A stretch of DNA of 64,000 bases from JANYCO01 sp035535995 (GCA_035535995.1 DATLOZ010000008.1:1-64000), one strand, 5' to 3'; positions 34,283 to 42,406 are shown, counted from the stretch's first letter. Program-made: numbers and translations. Notes: generated from the sequence alone by a model not told the origin.

Positions 34283-35385
34283 CACAACGCTTGGGCTTTT
34301 TTCTCCGAAGAAGTTTGTCCTAAGATAGTAGCTCTCTCCACTACTTTTTCCTTTGTATAAGGTTCCTGCATCAACTGCACCAGTTCATTGCGTAGTATGG
34401 ACTCCGAATCGGAAACATGGCAGGCCTTGGTATAAGAAAACCCTTGCACCATATTGGAGTTTACCAGACAGTGGCGTCCATGATAGAGCACCGGATAGAT
34501 CTTCATCTTGCTTCCGCAAGGCATGAAGCTTACCAAAATATTTACCTGCGCATTGCGGATCAGTTCATCCAGCTTTGTGTCGGAAGGGTTGGCTATGATC
34601 TTTACTTTTTTCTCTTTACAGAAACGTTTTAATTCACGGTCAGGATTTTTACCTGCAATCACAAAAGGTACTTTGGTATCTTTGATCACTTCTTTGACCA
34701 GGAACATTGCCGCTTCTTTATTATCAGGTTCTGTGAGGTTGCTATGATATAATGCATAGGTTCCTTTTCCTTCTTTGATATCAACGGTACTAAAAGCGGA
34801 GAAAGGCTCAATGTTTAAAATTTCTTTTCCGGGAAATAATTTTTCGTAATAAGCCTTATGCTTTACATTCAGCGTGATCAGTGTATCGGCGTGGGCGAAA
34901 ATCTTTTCAAATTTTTTCAAACGGATAGATTCCATTCGGAAAAATGATTTGGTAAAAAAATTATGCGCGATCTTATAGAGATTGAAATAATACTGCGGCT
35001 CTACATCCTGGATGCGTACCATTTTTTTCCTTCCGCTGAGCTCAGGTGCATCAAGGAAATAGCAGCTATGAATTCCTTCGAATAAAATTGGATAATCATT
35101 TTGAAGCAGGTTGAAAAGAAGATTGCCGGAGCGACGGGAATTGACGATTTGAGGAATGGAGGAAAAGCCTGAGAGGAAAGTGTCCCGTTTATAATAGTAT
35201 ACGTTTTCGCAGAGTTCGTATAGCTCTTCCGAATACTTTTTATTCCTGTTCATAAAACAATGAAGATTGATCTTCACGCCTTGTTCCGACAGGGCTTTTA
35301 CCATATAATAAATGTCGACCATGCCTCCATAATCCGGTGGATAAGGCACGTCATACGCCACAATATTTAAATGTTTTTTTTCCAA
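34270..35385 (-). CDS. Glycosyltransferase, GT-B type
   Basis: Protein of 371 residues. N-terminus MEKKHLNIVAYDVPYPPDYG with the Gly-rich loop of GT4-like enzymes. The second domain starts around residue 205 (ALYHSNLTEPDNKEAAMFLV) and contains PFVIAGKNPDRELKRF. The usual GT4 donor-site motif E-x7-E is not evident; instead NILVSFMPCGSKMKIYPVLY occupies that region. Likely makes a surface polysaccharide or lipid-linked sugar. It lies six bases after the FtsE-like gene on the same strand. Confidence 0.75.
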   Translation of the reverse strand: MEKKHLNIVAYDVPYPPDYGGMVDIYYMVKALSEQGVKINLHCFMNRNKKYSEELYELCENVYYYKRDTFLSGFSSIPQIVNSRRSGNLLFNLLQNDYPILFEGIHSCYFLDAPELSGRKKMVRIQDVEPQYYFNLYKIAHNFFTKSFFRMESIRLKKFEKIFAHADTLITLNVKHKAYYEKLFPGKEILNIEPFSAFSTVDIKEGKGTYALYHSNLTEPDNKEAAMFLVKEVIKDTKVPFVIAGKNPDRELKRFCKEKKVKIIANPSDTKLDELIRNAQVNILVSFMPCGSKMKIYPVLYHGRHCLVNSNMVQGFSYTKACHVSDSESILRNELVQLMQEPYTKEKVVERATILGQTSSEKKAQALCQLF

Positions 35386-35391
35386 AGCTGC

Positions 35392-36105
35392 TTAATATAC
35401 TTCGCTTCTATTCTGAAAAAAAACTTTTTCAGAATCCAGCATCATCCCATTCTCTACTTTCAATACTCTTGCCGGGTAACGATCTATAAAGCTATGCTGG
35501 TGAGTAGCCATCAAAACGGCGGTGCCGGTTTTATTTATTTCCAAAAAAAGTTTCATAATGCTGTCAGCTACTTCCGGGTCAAGATTCCCGGTAGGCTCGT
35601 CAGCAAATACGATGAGAGGTTCGTTGATCAGAGCGCGGGCAATCACGATACGTTGTTGCTCGCCACCGGAGAGTTGGTGTGGATATTTGGATGCTACTGA
35701 TCCGAGTCCAACGCGCATGAGCACTTCGGCCAGGCGGTTTTTCATTTTGCTCCGATCTTTCCAGCCAGTGGCTTTCATTACAAAAAATATATTTTCTGCT
35801 ACACTCCGGTCGTTGAGTAGTTGGAAGTCTTGGAAGACAATTCCTATTTTTCTTCGCAGATAAGGGATTTTACTTTTTTTGATTTTGGAGATATTATATC
35901 CTGCCACTTGTACTTCACCTTTAGGGTTGATGAGATCGGCATAAAGCGTTTTGAGCAGGGAGCTTTTTCCGCTTCCGGTTTTTCCGATCAGGTATACAAA
36001 CTCACCTTTACGAATGGCGAAGTTGAGATCCCTTAGCACCAATACGTCGTCGTGAAAGAGACTGGTATTTTTAAGTGAGACGATAGGATCGGTTGAAAAT
36101 TCCAT
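35392..36105 (-). CDS. ftsE: FtsE-like ABC transporter ATPase
   Basis: Protein of 237 residues. Walker A GKTGSGKSSLLKTL (about residue 42), Q-loop VFQDFQLLNDRSVAENI (about 93), signature LSGGEQQRIVIARAL (about 145), Walker B LIVFADEPTGNLDPE, H-loop MATHQHSF. The Q-loop segment and the start (V.L.N.S.....VL.DLNF) are FtsE-like. FtsE with FtsX controls peptidoglycan hydrolases during division. No ftsX lies next to it here, so the partner must be elsewhere. Confidence 0.85.
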   Translation of the reverse strand: MEFSTDPIVSLKNTSLFHDDVLVLRDLNFAIRKGEFVYLIGKTGSGKSSLLKTLYADLINPKGEVQVAGYNISKIKKSKIPYLRRKIGIVFQDFQLLNDRSVAENIFFVMKATGWKDRSKMKNRLAEVLMRVGLGSVASKYPHQLSGGEQQRIVIARALINEPLIVFADEPTGNLDPEVADSIMKLFLEINKTGTAVLMATHQHSFIDRYPARVLKVENGMMLDSEKVFFQNRSEVY

Positions 36106-36106
36106 T

Positions 36107-36340
36107 TTACAATTCCAGCTTTTGAAGTTTTCCGAATGGGATTTCTTGAATTAATCTGTTTAGAGCTTCTTCTTTTCCTTCCAGTCCGTATTTCTTCAAT
36201 AACTTCACTGGTCTATCCGCTCTGAAATACGCCACAAGTACGAAATTATCATCTCTAAATTGTATGTAATCAGGAATTTTAGCTTTCCCTTTTACTTTGA
36301 TAATGTACATGTTTAGTCTGTTTTTGATTTCTTCAACCAT
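36107..36340 (-). CDS. Small protein of unknown function, upstream of ftsE
   Basis: Protein of 77 residues without signal or membrane span: MYIIKVKGKAKIPDYIQFRD, a short beta-like region, then LLKKYGLEGKEEALNRLIQE. A start at the second Met (residue 11) is possible. I do not recognise the family. It ends one base before ftsE, so co-transcription is likely. The gap upstream is family B repeat B7. Confidence 0.65.
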   Translation of the reverse strand: MVEEIKNRLNMYIIKVKGKAKIPDYIQFRDDNFVLVAYFRADRPVKLLKKYGLEGKEEALNRLIQEIPFGKLQKLEL

Positions 36341-36370
36341 ACCACAAAGATAGGCAATAATTAAATAATT

Positions 36371-36484
36371 ATGAGGGTTGAATTAAATTATGAATTATGA
36401 ATTATGAATTATAAGTTATGAGTTAAAAATGAGACGAATATCCCCACTCAATAATTTAAAATTCATAATTCATAATTTAAAATT
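36371..36484. repeat. Family B element, copy B7 (expanded arm)
   Basis: Left part is an extended tandem of ATTATGA/ATTATAA units (about 36371-36430), then a spacer with ACGAATATCCCCACTCA, then ATTCATAATTCATAATTTAA. The expanded left arm suggests slippage of the 7-8 base unit. Confidence 0.75.
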
Positions 36485-36486
36485 TA

Positions 36487-37143
36487 TTATCCGTTTGCCT
36501 TCTTGTGGTCAGCCAGAAATTTAGCCAATCCTGAATCGGTCAATGGATGGTTCAGCAGGGAAGTGATCACGCTAAGCGGGCAAGTTACCACATCGGCTCC
36601 AAGTTCTGCGCACTTCAGCAAGTGCATAGTATGACGTACGGAAGCGGCAAGAATTTCTGTTTCGTATGCGTAGTTGTCATAGATCAATCTGATCTGAGAG
36701 ATTAACTCTAATCCATCTGTGGCGATGTCATCCAGACGGCCTACGAAAGGAGAAACATAGGTAGCACCAGCCTTCGCAGCAAGCAATGCTTGTCCTGCAG
36801 TGAACACCAGTGTACAGTTGGTTCTGATTCCTTTTTCTGTAAAATATTTAATCGCTTTTACGCCATCTTTGATCATTGGTACTTTCACCACGATCTTAGG
36901 ATCAATCTTTACCAGCTCTTCGCCTTCTTTGATCATTCCTGCGAAGTCGGTAGAAATAACTTCTGCACTGACATCTCCGTCTACGATGTCGCATATAGCT
37001 TTATAATGTTTTCTTACGTTGTCTGCGCCGCTTATGCCTTCTTTAGCCATAAGAGATGGGTTGGTGGTAACACCGTCAAGCACACCCAGGTCATGAGCTT
37101 CCTGGATATCTTTCAAATTTGCCGTGTCAATAAAGAATTTCAT
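36487..37143 (-). CDS. Small transaldolase (FSA/TalC family)
   Basis: Protein of 218 residues. MKFFIDTANLKDIQEAHDLG, DGVTTNPSLMAKEG, the Schiff-base Lys in KIVVKVPMIKDG (about residue 86), TLVFTAGQALLAAKAGATYV, and SPFVGRLDD (about residue 134). Fructose-6-phosphate aldolases have Tyr at the SPF position while transaldolases have Phe, so transaldolase activity (pentose phosphate pathway) is the better prediction. It has its own promoter at 37182-37211. Confidence 0.9.
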   Translation of the reverse strand: MKFFIDTANLKDIQEAHDLGVLDGVTTNPSLMAKEGISGADNVRKHYKAICDIVDGDVSAEVISTDFAGMIKEGEELVKIDPKIVVKVPMIKDGVKAIKYFTEKGIRTNCTLVFTAGQALLAAKAGATYVSPFVGRLDDIATDGLELISQIRLIYDNYAYETEILAASVRHTMHLLKCAELGADVVTCPLSVITSLLNHPLTDSGLAKFLADHKKANG

Positions 37144-37181
37144 AAATGATGTTTGTTTGTATTAGTTTATTTAACAGTGAT

Positions 37182-37211
37182 CAAAAGTAAGGAAATAACT
37201 TGAAAATTCAA
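37182..37211 (-). promoter_or_regulatory. Predicted promoter for the transaldolase gene
   Basis: On the minus strand: TTG (37209-37211), 19-base spacer, TACTTTTG (37182-37189), matching TAnnTTTG, about 40 bases before the ATG. Confidence 0.6.
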
Positions 37212-37218
37212 GACTTGA

Positions 37219-37341
37219 TCGATGCCGGATGCCAGATACCGGATACCGGATAAATTTTGAATTATGAGTTATGAATTTTAAATGAAAATAGCCAATAGGT
37301 ATTTTTATCCAGGATCAGGTATCCGGCATCTGGTATCTATC
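37219..37341. repeat. Family A palindrome, copy A7, with a family B arm nested inside
   Basis: Left arm CGATGCC, GGATGCC, AGATACC, GGATACC, GGATA. The spacer contains a family B arm (37258-37282, GAATTATGAGTTATGAATTT). The right arm is GGTATCCGGCATCTGGTATC. One repeat family thus lies within another. Confidence 0.88.
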
Positions 37342-37370
37342 AAATTAAGGGGAAAAGAATGAAAGAAGGT

Positions 37371-37385
37371 AAAAAAAGGCAAACC
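37371..37385 (-). terminator. T-tract ending the SRP RNA
   Basis: Seven T on the minus strand directly after the closing stem of the SRP RNA (GGTTTGCC), so the RNA's own end helix acts as terminator stem. Confidence 0.7.
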
Positions 37386-37467
37386 AATATCGCACCGCTA
37401 CAACCGTTTACCCTTGCTTCCTTCCGAACCTGGGGGAGTTGACAGGAGCTGGTCGTACCGGCTTGCC
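37378..37467 (-). ncRNA. ffs: Signal recognition particle 4.5S RNA
   Basis: On the minus strand about 90 nt. It has the conserved domain IV sequence CAGGTTCGGAAGGAAGCAAG (the Ffh-binding loop GGAAG and the internal loop AGC/CAGG). The ends pair, GGCAAGCC with GGTTTGCC, followed by a T-run (37371-37377). A TAnnTTTG promoter directly precedes it. The RNA directs membrane proteins to the Sec translocon with Ffh and FtsY. Rest of the 590-base gap: family A copies A7 and A8 on either side. Confidence 0.95.
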
Positions 37468-37471
37468 GATA

Positions 37472-37502
37472 CAAAAGTAGCTATTTTCTGATTGAATGCA
37501 AA
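37472..37502 (-). promoter_or_regulatory. Predicted promoter for SRP RNA
   Basis: On the minus strand: TTTG (37499-37502), 19-base spacer, TACTTTTG (37472-37479). The first G of the predicted RNA is about 5 bases after the -7 element. Confidence 0.75.
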
Positions 37503-37526
37503 TAATTATCAAAGTTGAGTAAAAAA

Positions 37527-37712
37527 GATGCCGGATACCAGATGCCGGATGTCAGATAAAATAATTCTTTACTTTTAAAATATAACTGAAGAGATATGCA
37601 TGATTTCAATCATACCTAGCGTCAACAACACCAAAATAAATCAGATTTTGGAAACGTATAATTAAAATTCAAAATTTATCCGGCATCTTGCATCCGGCAT
37701 CTGGTATCTATA
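37527..37712. repeat. Family A palindrome, copy A8 (long spacer)
   Basis: Left arm AGATGCC, GGATACC, AGATGCC, GGATGTC, AGATA. The spacer of about 110 bases is unrelated to that of other copies. The right arm is TATCCGGCATCTTGCATCCG and on to GGTATCT. It precedes meaB. Confidence 0.85.
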
Positions 37713-37733
37713 TTTCTTCATAATTTCCAAGGC

Positions 37734-38726
37734 ATGACCGAAAAGCGATTTACAGTAGAGCAATACAAATCCGGCATCCTCAACGGCGACCGCGCTGTGC
37801 TGGGGCGCGCAATCACGTTGATCGAAAGCAGCCTGGCCAAAGATGAAGCGCTTGCAGCCAAACTGATCAATAGCATTTTACCCTTTACAGGAAAATCATT
37901 TCGCATCGGGATAAGCGGAATCCCGGGGGCAGGAAAAAGTACCTTCATCGAAGCGCTTGGTACTCACCTGATCGCAGAGCAAAAAAAAGTAGCCGTTCTC
38001 GCCATCGACCCTTCCAGCAAACTTAGCGGTGGCAGTCTCCTGGGCGATAAAACGAGAATGAATGAACTCGTGCGCTCTGAACTGGCCTTCATACGCCCTA
38101 CTCCAGCCAACGAAACGCTGGGCGGCGTGGCTGGCAAGACCTACGAAACCATCCTTCTCTGTGAAGCCGCAGGCTTTGACTATATATTAATCGAAACGGT
38201 AGGTATAGGACAATCGGAAACAGAAGTTTTCAGCCTCACTGATCTCTTCCTTCTCCTGATGATCTCGGGCATGGGTGATGAATTGCAGACGATGAAAAAA
38301 GGTGTCATGGAACTGGCGGACCTGATCCTGATCAACAAAGCTGACGACAATAATAAAGAAAATGCACTTGCCGCAGCCGCGGAAATTAAAAATACCCTGC
38401 ACATCTTTTCAAATACCGCTGCCAAAACCTCGCCTACCGTGATGACCTGTTCCTCCAAAACCGGCGAAGGCATAGACAGCATAGCCACCTGGATGGAAGA
38501 ATTTAGACAGAACGCACAGGCCGACGGGCGTTGGGGAAAGAAAAGGGTCAACAGTACACTACACCGGTTGTACAAGGAGATCCAATACAACCTGGAAAGA
38601 GATTTTTTCAATACACCTTCTGTACAGAAAAAATTAAAATCTATTGAAAATGAACTTGCTGAAGGCAAACTAACCTCTCACGCCGCAGCGCTTCTGCTCC
38701 TGAAAAATTATAAACAAAAAAAATGA
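37734..38726 (+). CDS. meaB: Methylmalonyl-CoA mutase-associated GTPase MeaB
   Basis: Protein of 330 residues, G3E family. Walker A GISGIPGAGKSTFIEALG (about residue 62), DPSSKLSGGSLLGDKTRM (about 93), NETLGGVAGKTYETILLCEA, the Walker B/switch segment YILIETVGIGQSETEVFSL and the specificity motif LILINKADDNNKEN. The C-terminal helices (STLHRLYKEIQYNLERDF) form the dimer arm. It protects and reloads adenosylcobalamin in methylmalonyl-CoA mutase. The mutase genes are not in the window. Confidence 0.93.
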   Translation: MTEKRFTVEQYKSGILNGDRAVLGRAITLIESSLAKDEALAAKLINSILPFTGKSFRIGISGIPGAGKSTFIEALGTHLIAEQKKVAVLAIDPSSKLSGGSLLGDKTRMNELVRSELAFIRPTPANETLGGVAGKTYETILLCEAAGFDYILIETVGIGQSETEVFSLTDLFLLLMISGMGDELQTMKKGVMELADLILINKADDNNKENALAAAAEIKNTLHIFSNTAAKTSPTVMTCSSKTGEGIDSIATWMEEFRQNAQADGRWGKKRVNSTLHRLYKEIQYNLERDFFNTPSVQKKLKSIENELAEGKLTSHAAALLLLKNYKQKK

Positions 38727-38798
38727 TTTCTCCGGCTGGCTGTTTTTTATATTTTTACGTACAATTGAAAAAAGAAGCAACCTTCAGATTATAAGATT

Positions 38799-39515
38799 AT
38801 GCTCATGACCAAAGATCACTATACGGACCAGGAACATGCAATATGGACCGTGCTTTATACCCGCTTGCTACAATTTTTACCGGAGACTGCCGATTCCACG
38901 GTTTTCGAAAGCATTCAAAAACTAGGCTACCCTTCTGACCATGTACCAGACCTTGACGAAGTGAACAGCAAACTTTCTGCCATCACCGACTGGACAGTAG
39001 TACCGCTGTCTTCAATGGTGGAAGACAATGAATTCATTGCCATGCTGGCAGAAAAAAAATATCCTTGTCGTACCTGGCTGCGCACTCAGGAGCAGCTTGA
39101 TAATGACATCGATGAATACGATATGTTTCACGATATTATCGGTCATACGCCTTTGCTTACAATTCCTGCATACTCCAACTACCTTACAGGGCTAGGAAAG
39201 CTTGCGCTCGAAAATCTGAAAAATCCTGAAGCCATTTCTTTGCTGAAAAAAGTATATTGGCACTCGATCCAGTTTGGGATCATTGCCAAAGAAAATACTT
39301 TAAAAATATACGGAGCACACTTACTTTCTTCCAGAGGCGAAACCATTTTCTCCATCAGCGCCGGCGTACCAAAATATGATTTGAACGTAAGCATCATGAT
39401 GGACACGCCCTACAAAAAAGGCAGCTACCAGGAAAAATATTTTGTGATCAATTCTTACGAAGATCTCTACAACAGTCTTCCTACTATTAAAGCTGAGCTG
39501 GCGAAACGCGCTTAA
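38799..39515 (+). CDS. Aromatic amino acid (phenylalanine) hydroxylase homologue with altered iron site
   Basis: Protein of 238 residues, size of bacterial single-domain phenylalanine 4-hydroxylases. CRTWLRTQEQLDNDIDEYDM precedes the metal motif FHDIIGHTPLL with ligands His111 and His116. The third ligand is Glu in characterised enzymes (segment YWFTVEFGL); here the aligned segment is VYWHSIQFGI, giving Gln158. The following KIYGAHLLSSRGE aligns well with KAYGAGLLSSFGE. The fold is clear; normal tyrosine-forming activity with tetrahydropterin is less certain because of the Gln. The ATG at 38805 is an alternative start. Confidence 0.85.
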   Translation: MLMTKDHYTDQEHAIWTVLYTRLLQFLPETADSTVFESIQKLGYPSDHVPDLDEVNSKLSAITDWTVVPLSSMVEDNEFIAMLAEKKYPCRTWLRTQEQLDNDIDEYDMFHDIIGHTPLLTIPAYSNYLTGLGKLALENLKNPEAISLLKKVYWHSIQFGIIAKENTLKIYGAHLLSSRGETIFSISAGVPKYDLNVSIMMDTPYKKGSYQEKYFVINSYEDLYNSLPTIKAELAKRA

Positions 39516-39520
39516 TGTTT

Positions 39521-39642
39521 AATTATGAGTGATGAGTTATAAATTATGAGTTAATTTTGTTACTCATAATTTGTCACTAGCATTTTCAATAAACGAATAA
39601 CATTTCACTCACTCATAATTCATAACTCAACATTCATAACTA
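39521..39642. repeat. Family B element, copy B9 (long, nested)
   Basis: Left arm AATTATGAGTGATGAGTTAT..., inner pair GAGTTAATTTTGTTACTC, spacer of about 45 bases, right arm CTCATAATTCATAACTCAAC. It fills the gap between the hydroxylase and thioesterase genes and ends three bases before the ATG of the latter. Confidence 0.8.
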
Positions 39643-39644
39643 CC

Positions 39645-40193
39645 ATGGAATTCCGTCCCGTAAAATATTCACAAACTACTATCACCGAACTCATGATCCC
39701 TTCCTACGCCAACTTTGGCGGTAAGATCCACGGGGGGATTTTGCTTTCTATGATGGACAAGGTAGCGTACGCTTGCGCTTCTAAACATGCGGGAAGTTAC
39801 TGTGTCACTGTTTCGGTGGATACAGTAGATTTTATGGAACCGATCGAAGTAGGTGAACTAGTTTCGCTGCACGCTTCCGTCAACTATGTAGGAAAATCTT
39901 CCATGATCATCGGCATCCGGGTGGAAGCAGAAAATGTGCTTACCGGAACAAAAAGACATACCAACACTTCCTACTTCACGATGGTAGCCAAGGGGCTGGA
40001 CAACAAGCCCAAGGAGGTGCCTGCCTTACAACTCGAGACCAAAGACGAAGTACGCAGATTCCTTGAAGCGATCAAACGCAGAGAGCTCAAGCATGAATAC
40101 AAAACTCAATTGAACAACGAGAAAACAAATCTTTCTGTGGAAAGTGAAATGAATAAACTTGAACATGAAAGATGCGTGATCAAATACAAGTAG
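39645..40193 (+). CDS. Acyl-CoA thioesterase, hotdog fold
   Basis: Protein of 182 residues. YANFGGKIHGGILLSMMDKV (residues about 21-40) is the hallmark of YciA/BFIT-type thioesterases, followed by YCVTVSVDTVDFMEPIEVGE and SSMIIGIRVEAENVLTGTKR. After the hotdog domain (about 130 residues) a charged helical tail of about 50 residues (RREL..., NNEKTNLSVESEMNKLEHER) resembles the ends of other cytosolic acyl-CoA hydrolases. It hydrolyses acyl-CoA to free acid and CoA; chain length is unknown. Confidence 0.88.
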   Translation: MEFRPVKYSQTTITELMIPSYANFGGKIHGGILLSMMDKVAYACASKHAGSYCVTVSVDTVDFMEPIEVGELVSLHASVNYVGKSSMIIGIRVEAENVLTGTKRHTNTSYFTMVAKGLDNKPKEVPALQLETKDEVRRFLEAIKRRELKHEYKTQLNNEKTNLSVESEMNKLEHERCVIKYK

Positions 40194-40236
40194 TGAAATT
40201 TTTTTTCCTATATTTATTCCCAAATACATTGCAGTG

Positions 40237-40443
40237 ATGGAAAGCAAAAACAGAAAATACACTCAAATTCTTCTCATTTCTTTTTTTCTTGGTTTTCTTG
40301 GTGTAGACCGGTATCTAATGGGCTATAAAAACTGGTGGCTCAAAACCATTACCCTTGGCGGCTGCTGCGTATGGGCGCTGATCGACCTGATCAACATTGC
40401 TACTTTTAAAATGAAAATGGCCGATGGCAGAGCGCTTGAATAA
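40237..40443 (+). CDS. TM2-domain membrane protein
   Basis: Protein of 68 residues with the TM2 pattern: helix 1 ILLISFFLGFLGVDRYLMGY, a turn, then KTITLGGCCVWALIDLINIA. The GVDRY turn between helices is diagnostic. The start is the ATG at 40237 (a GTG lies directly before). TM2 proteins in bacteria have no assigned function. It overlaps the DUF2752 gene by 20 bases, so the two are coupled. Confidence 0.85.
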   Translation: MESKNRKYTQILLISFFLGFLGVDRYLMGYKNWWLKTITLGGCCVWALIDLINIATFKMKMADGRALE

Positions 40444-40750
40444 ATGGCAAAAGCTGCTGTTTCATTATGCTGTTTCTAATCTTCTCTTTGTCTTAACCGG
40501 CGGGTATTTTCTTTTATCTCTCCTGCTTCTTTCCTTTTGTAATCTCGACATCGGCATTCCTTGTTTATTCCGCCTTGCTACAGGTCTCTCCTGCCCCGGC
40601 TGTGGCCTTACGCATGCTTTTGCACACTTACTAAAATTAGAATTTGCAGAAGCATGGGCACATAATAAATTATCCTTTATTGTTTTCCCCGCAGGCGTTT
40701 ATTACCTCATAAAAGATTTTATTTCCTTCCGAAAAAGTTGTGATAGCTGA
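40424..40750 (+). CDS. DUF2752 membrane protein
   Basis: Protein of 108 residues with three hydrophobic segments. The DUF2752 signature is CLFRLATGLSCPGCGLTHAF (about residues 43-62), with the CPGCG cysteines. The start lies inside the TM2 gene, in another frame. The family is widespread in Bacteroidota, often next to TM2 genes, and has no known role. The CxxC pair suggests a redox or metal role, which is inference. Confidence 0.85.
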   Translation: MAERLNKWQKLLFHYAVSNLLFVLTGGYFLLSLLLLSFCNLDIGIPCLFRLATGLSCPGCGLTHAFAHLLKLEFAEAWAHNKLSFIVFPAGVYYLIKDFISFRKSCDS

Positions 40751-40810
40751 TTGAATGCTATATATTTATAAGGAATGAAATATTTACAAATTTTCTTTAA
40801 AGAGTTCTAT

Positions 40811-42406
40811 ATGAAAAAACATTTGTATAAAATTTTATCTTCTGCTTCATGCCTGTATTTGTCTTTCAATTGTTTTGCACAAAGCATTCCATTGGGACAA
40901 CCGATCAACACTAATAACAGCGATGAATACAATCCTTGTATAAGTGGCAATGGACGTACGATGATTTTTGAGCAATTGTATTTCAATGAAAACAAACCTT
41001 ATGTACAGATAAGCTACCAGAAAAACGGTGCATGGTCTCGTCCTGAACAATTACCAGGCGCTAACACAGAGATCACTACCATTACAAACGGTGGATTTTT
41101 TCTAAACGAAAATGGCAACATCATTCTCTTCCACTCTGCGCGATACGGTGGTGTAGGAAATAATGATATTTGGATGATCGAAAAAACGATCATTGGTTCA
41201 TGGTCGGTTCCTAAAAACTTCGGTAAGCCGGTCAACTCTGCCGTAGCGGAAACAGATCCATCACTTTCTCCGGATGGAAAATATTTATTTTTCACAAGAC
41301 TGATCAACGAAAAAACACCGGATGGAAACCCTTGCGGAAAAATCTTTATGGCAGAACGCGCCGGTAAGGATAGCTGGAAAACCCCGGTAATGCTGCCTTC
41401 CCCAATTAACATGAACTGCGAATGCGCCGGAAGGATGTTATCGGATAACAAAACATTCCTCTTCTCCTCCATGCGCGGCGGGGGCAGCGGCGGATACGAT
41501 ATTTATAAAACTGTTCAGCATCCCGATGGTTCCTGGGAAGAACCAGTACCCTATTCTTTCATCAATACACCCAAAGACGATCGTTATGTTTCTGTACCAG
41601 CGGGAGGAAGTTTGATCTACCATTCTGCACCAGCAAAGACTGGTACGGGATTAGATGTGATGAGGACAAAAATTCCAGACAATCTGCAACCTGATAAAGT
41701 TACGCTGCTGCAGGGCAATGTTAAAAATGCGTCTAACAACCTGGTATTAGTTCCCAAAGTAGTAGTAACCAATACCGCTAATAATAAATCGCTTACCTAT
41801 CCCGGCGCTGCCGATGGTAGTTATACAGCCGTCGTACCACAAGACGGTGTATACGATGTAGCCATCATGGCCGATGGAGGATTTTCTTACCGATCATTAC
41901 TGTTCAAACCCAACAAACAGCCGAAGTATGAAGAAAAAATAGTAGACGCGAAACTTACGCCAACCACACCAGGCACTATTTTTCCTCTTTCAAATCTTGC
42001 TTTCGTAAACAATACCGATTCCCTGGAAGGCTACTCTATGGCGGAGATCAATCGCCTGGTCATTATGTTGAAAGCAAATATTACCATGAAAGTGGAGATC
42101 GGAGTGCATACTGTGGATGTAGAGGAAGATACTTTACAACGAAAAAATCTTACTGCGTCCATTGTTGATACCATCGGCACCTACGTGGATTCTGCTACCG
42201 GACACGATATGTATCGTTTTAAAACAACGTACAGTAGTGATAATACCAAGCAGCAAGCAAAAACCATTATCGCTATCCTGATTAAAAAAGGAATCCCTTC
42301 CGAACGTATTATTCCAAAAGGATACGGAGACAAAGTACCACTCTCTCCTCCGCCCGCTGATAAAGCGCTCAACAGGAGAATTGAGTTGAAGGTGATTCAT
42401 GAATGA
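40811..42406 (+). CDS. Periplasmic PD40/TolB-like protein with C-terminal OmpA-like domain
   Basis: Protein of 531 residues. Signal peptide MKKHLYKILSSASCLYLSFN..., cut near FAQS. The first half has beta-propeller PD40 repeats (ETDPSLSPDGKYLFFTRL, CAGRMLSDNKTFLFSSMRGG, GGYDIYKT). A short beta-sandwich of CarboxypepD type follows (residues about 295-380). The C-terminus (about 410-531) is OmpA-like, with IPKGYGDKVPLSPP and NRRIELKVI, which would bind peptidoglycan. This domain order resembles gliding/T9SS PorE-type or OmpA lipoproteins of Bacteroidota, but no Cys lipobox is present. The ATG at 40811 was preferred over 40775. Confidence 0.85.
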   Translation: MKKHLYKILSSASCLYLSFNCFAQSIPLGQPINTNNSDEYNPCISGNGRTMIFEQLYFNENKPYVQISYQKNGAWSRPEQLPGANTEITTITNGGFFLNENGNIILFHSARYGGVGNNDIWMIEKTIIGSWSVPKNFGKPVNSAVAETDPSLSPDGKYLFFTRLINEKTPDGNPCGKIFMAERAGKDSWKTPVMLPSPINMNCECAGRMLSDNKTFLFSSMRGGGSGGYDIYKTVQHPDGSWEEPVPYSFINTPKDDRYVSVPAGGSLIYHSAPAKTGTGLDVMRTKIPDNLQPDKVTLLQGNVKNASNNLVLVPKVVVTNTANNKSLTYPGAADGSYTAVVPQDGVYDVAIMADGGFSYRSLLFKPNKQPKYEEKIVDAKLTPTTPGTIFPLSNLAFVNNTDSLEGYSMAEINRLVIMLKANITMKVEIGVHTVDVEEDTLQRKNLTASIVDTIGTYVDSATGHDMYRFKTTYSSDNTKQQAKTIIAILIKKGIPSERIIPKGYGDKVPLSPPPADKALNRRIELKVIHE

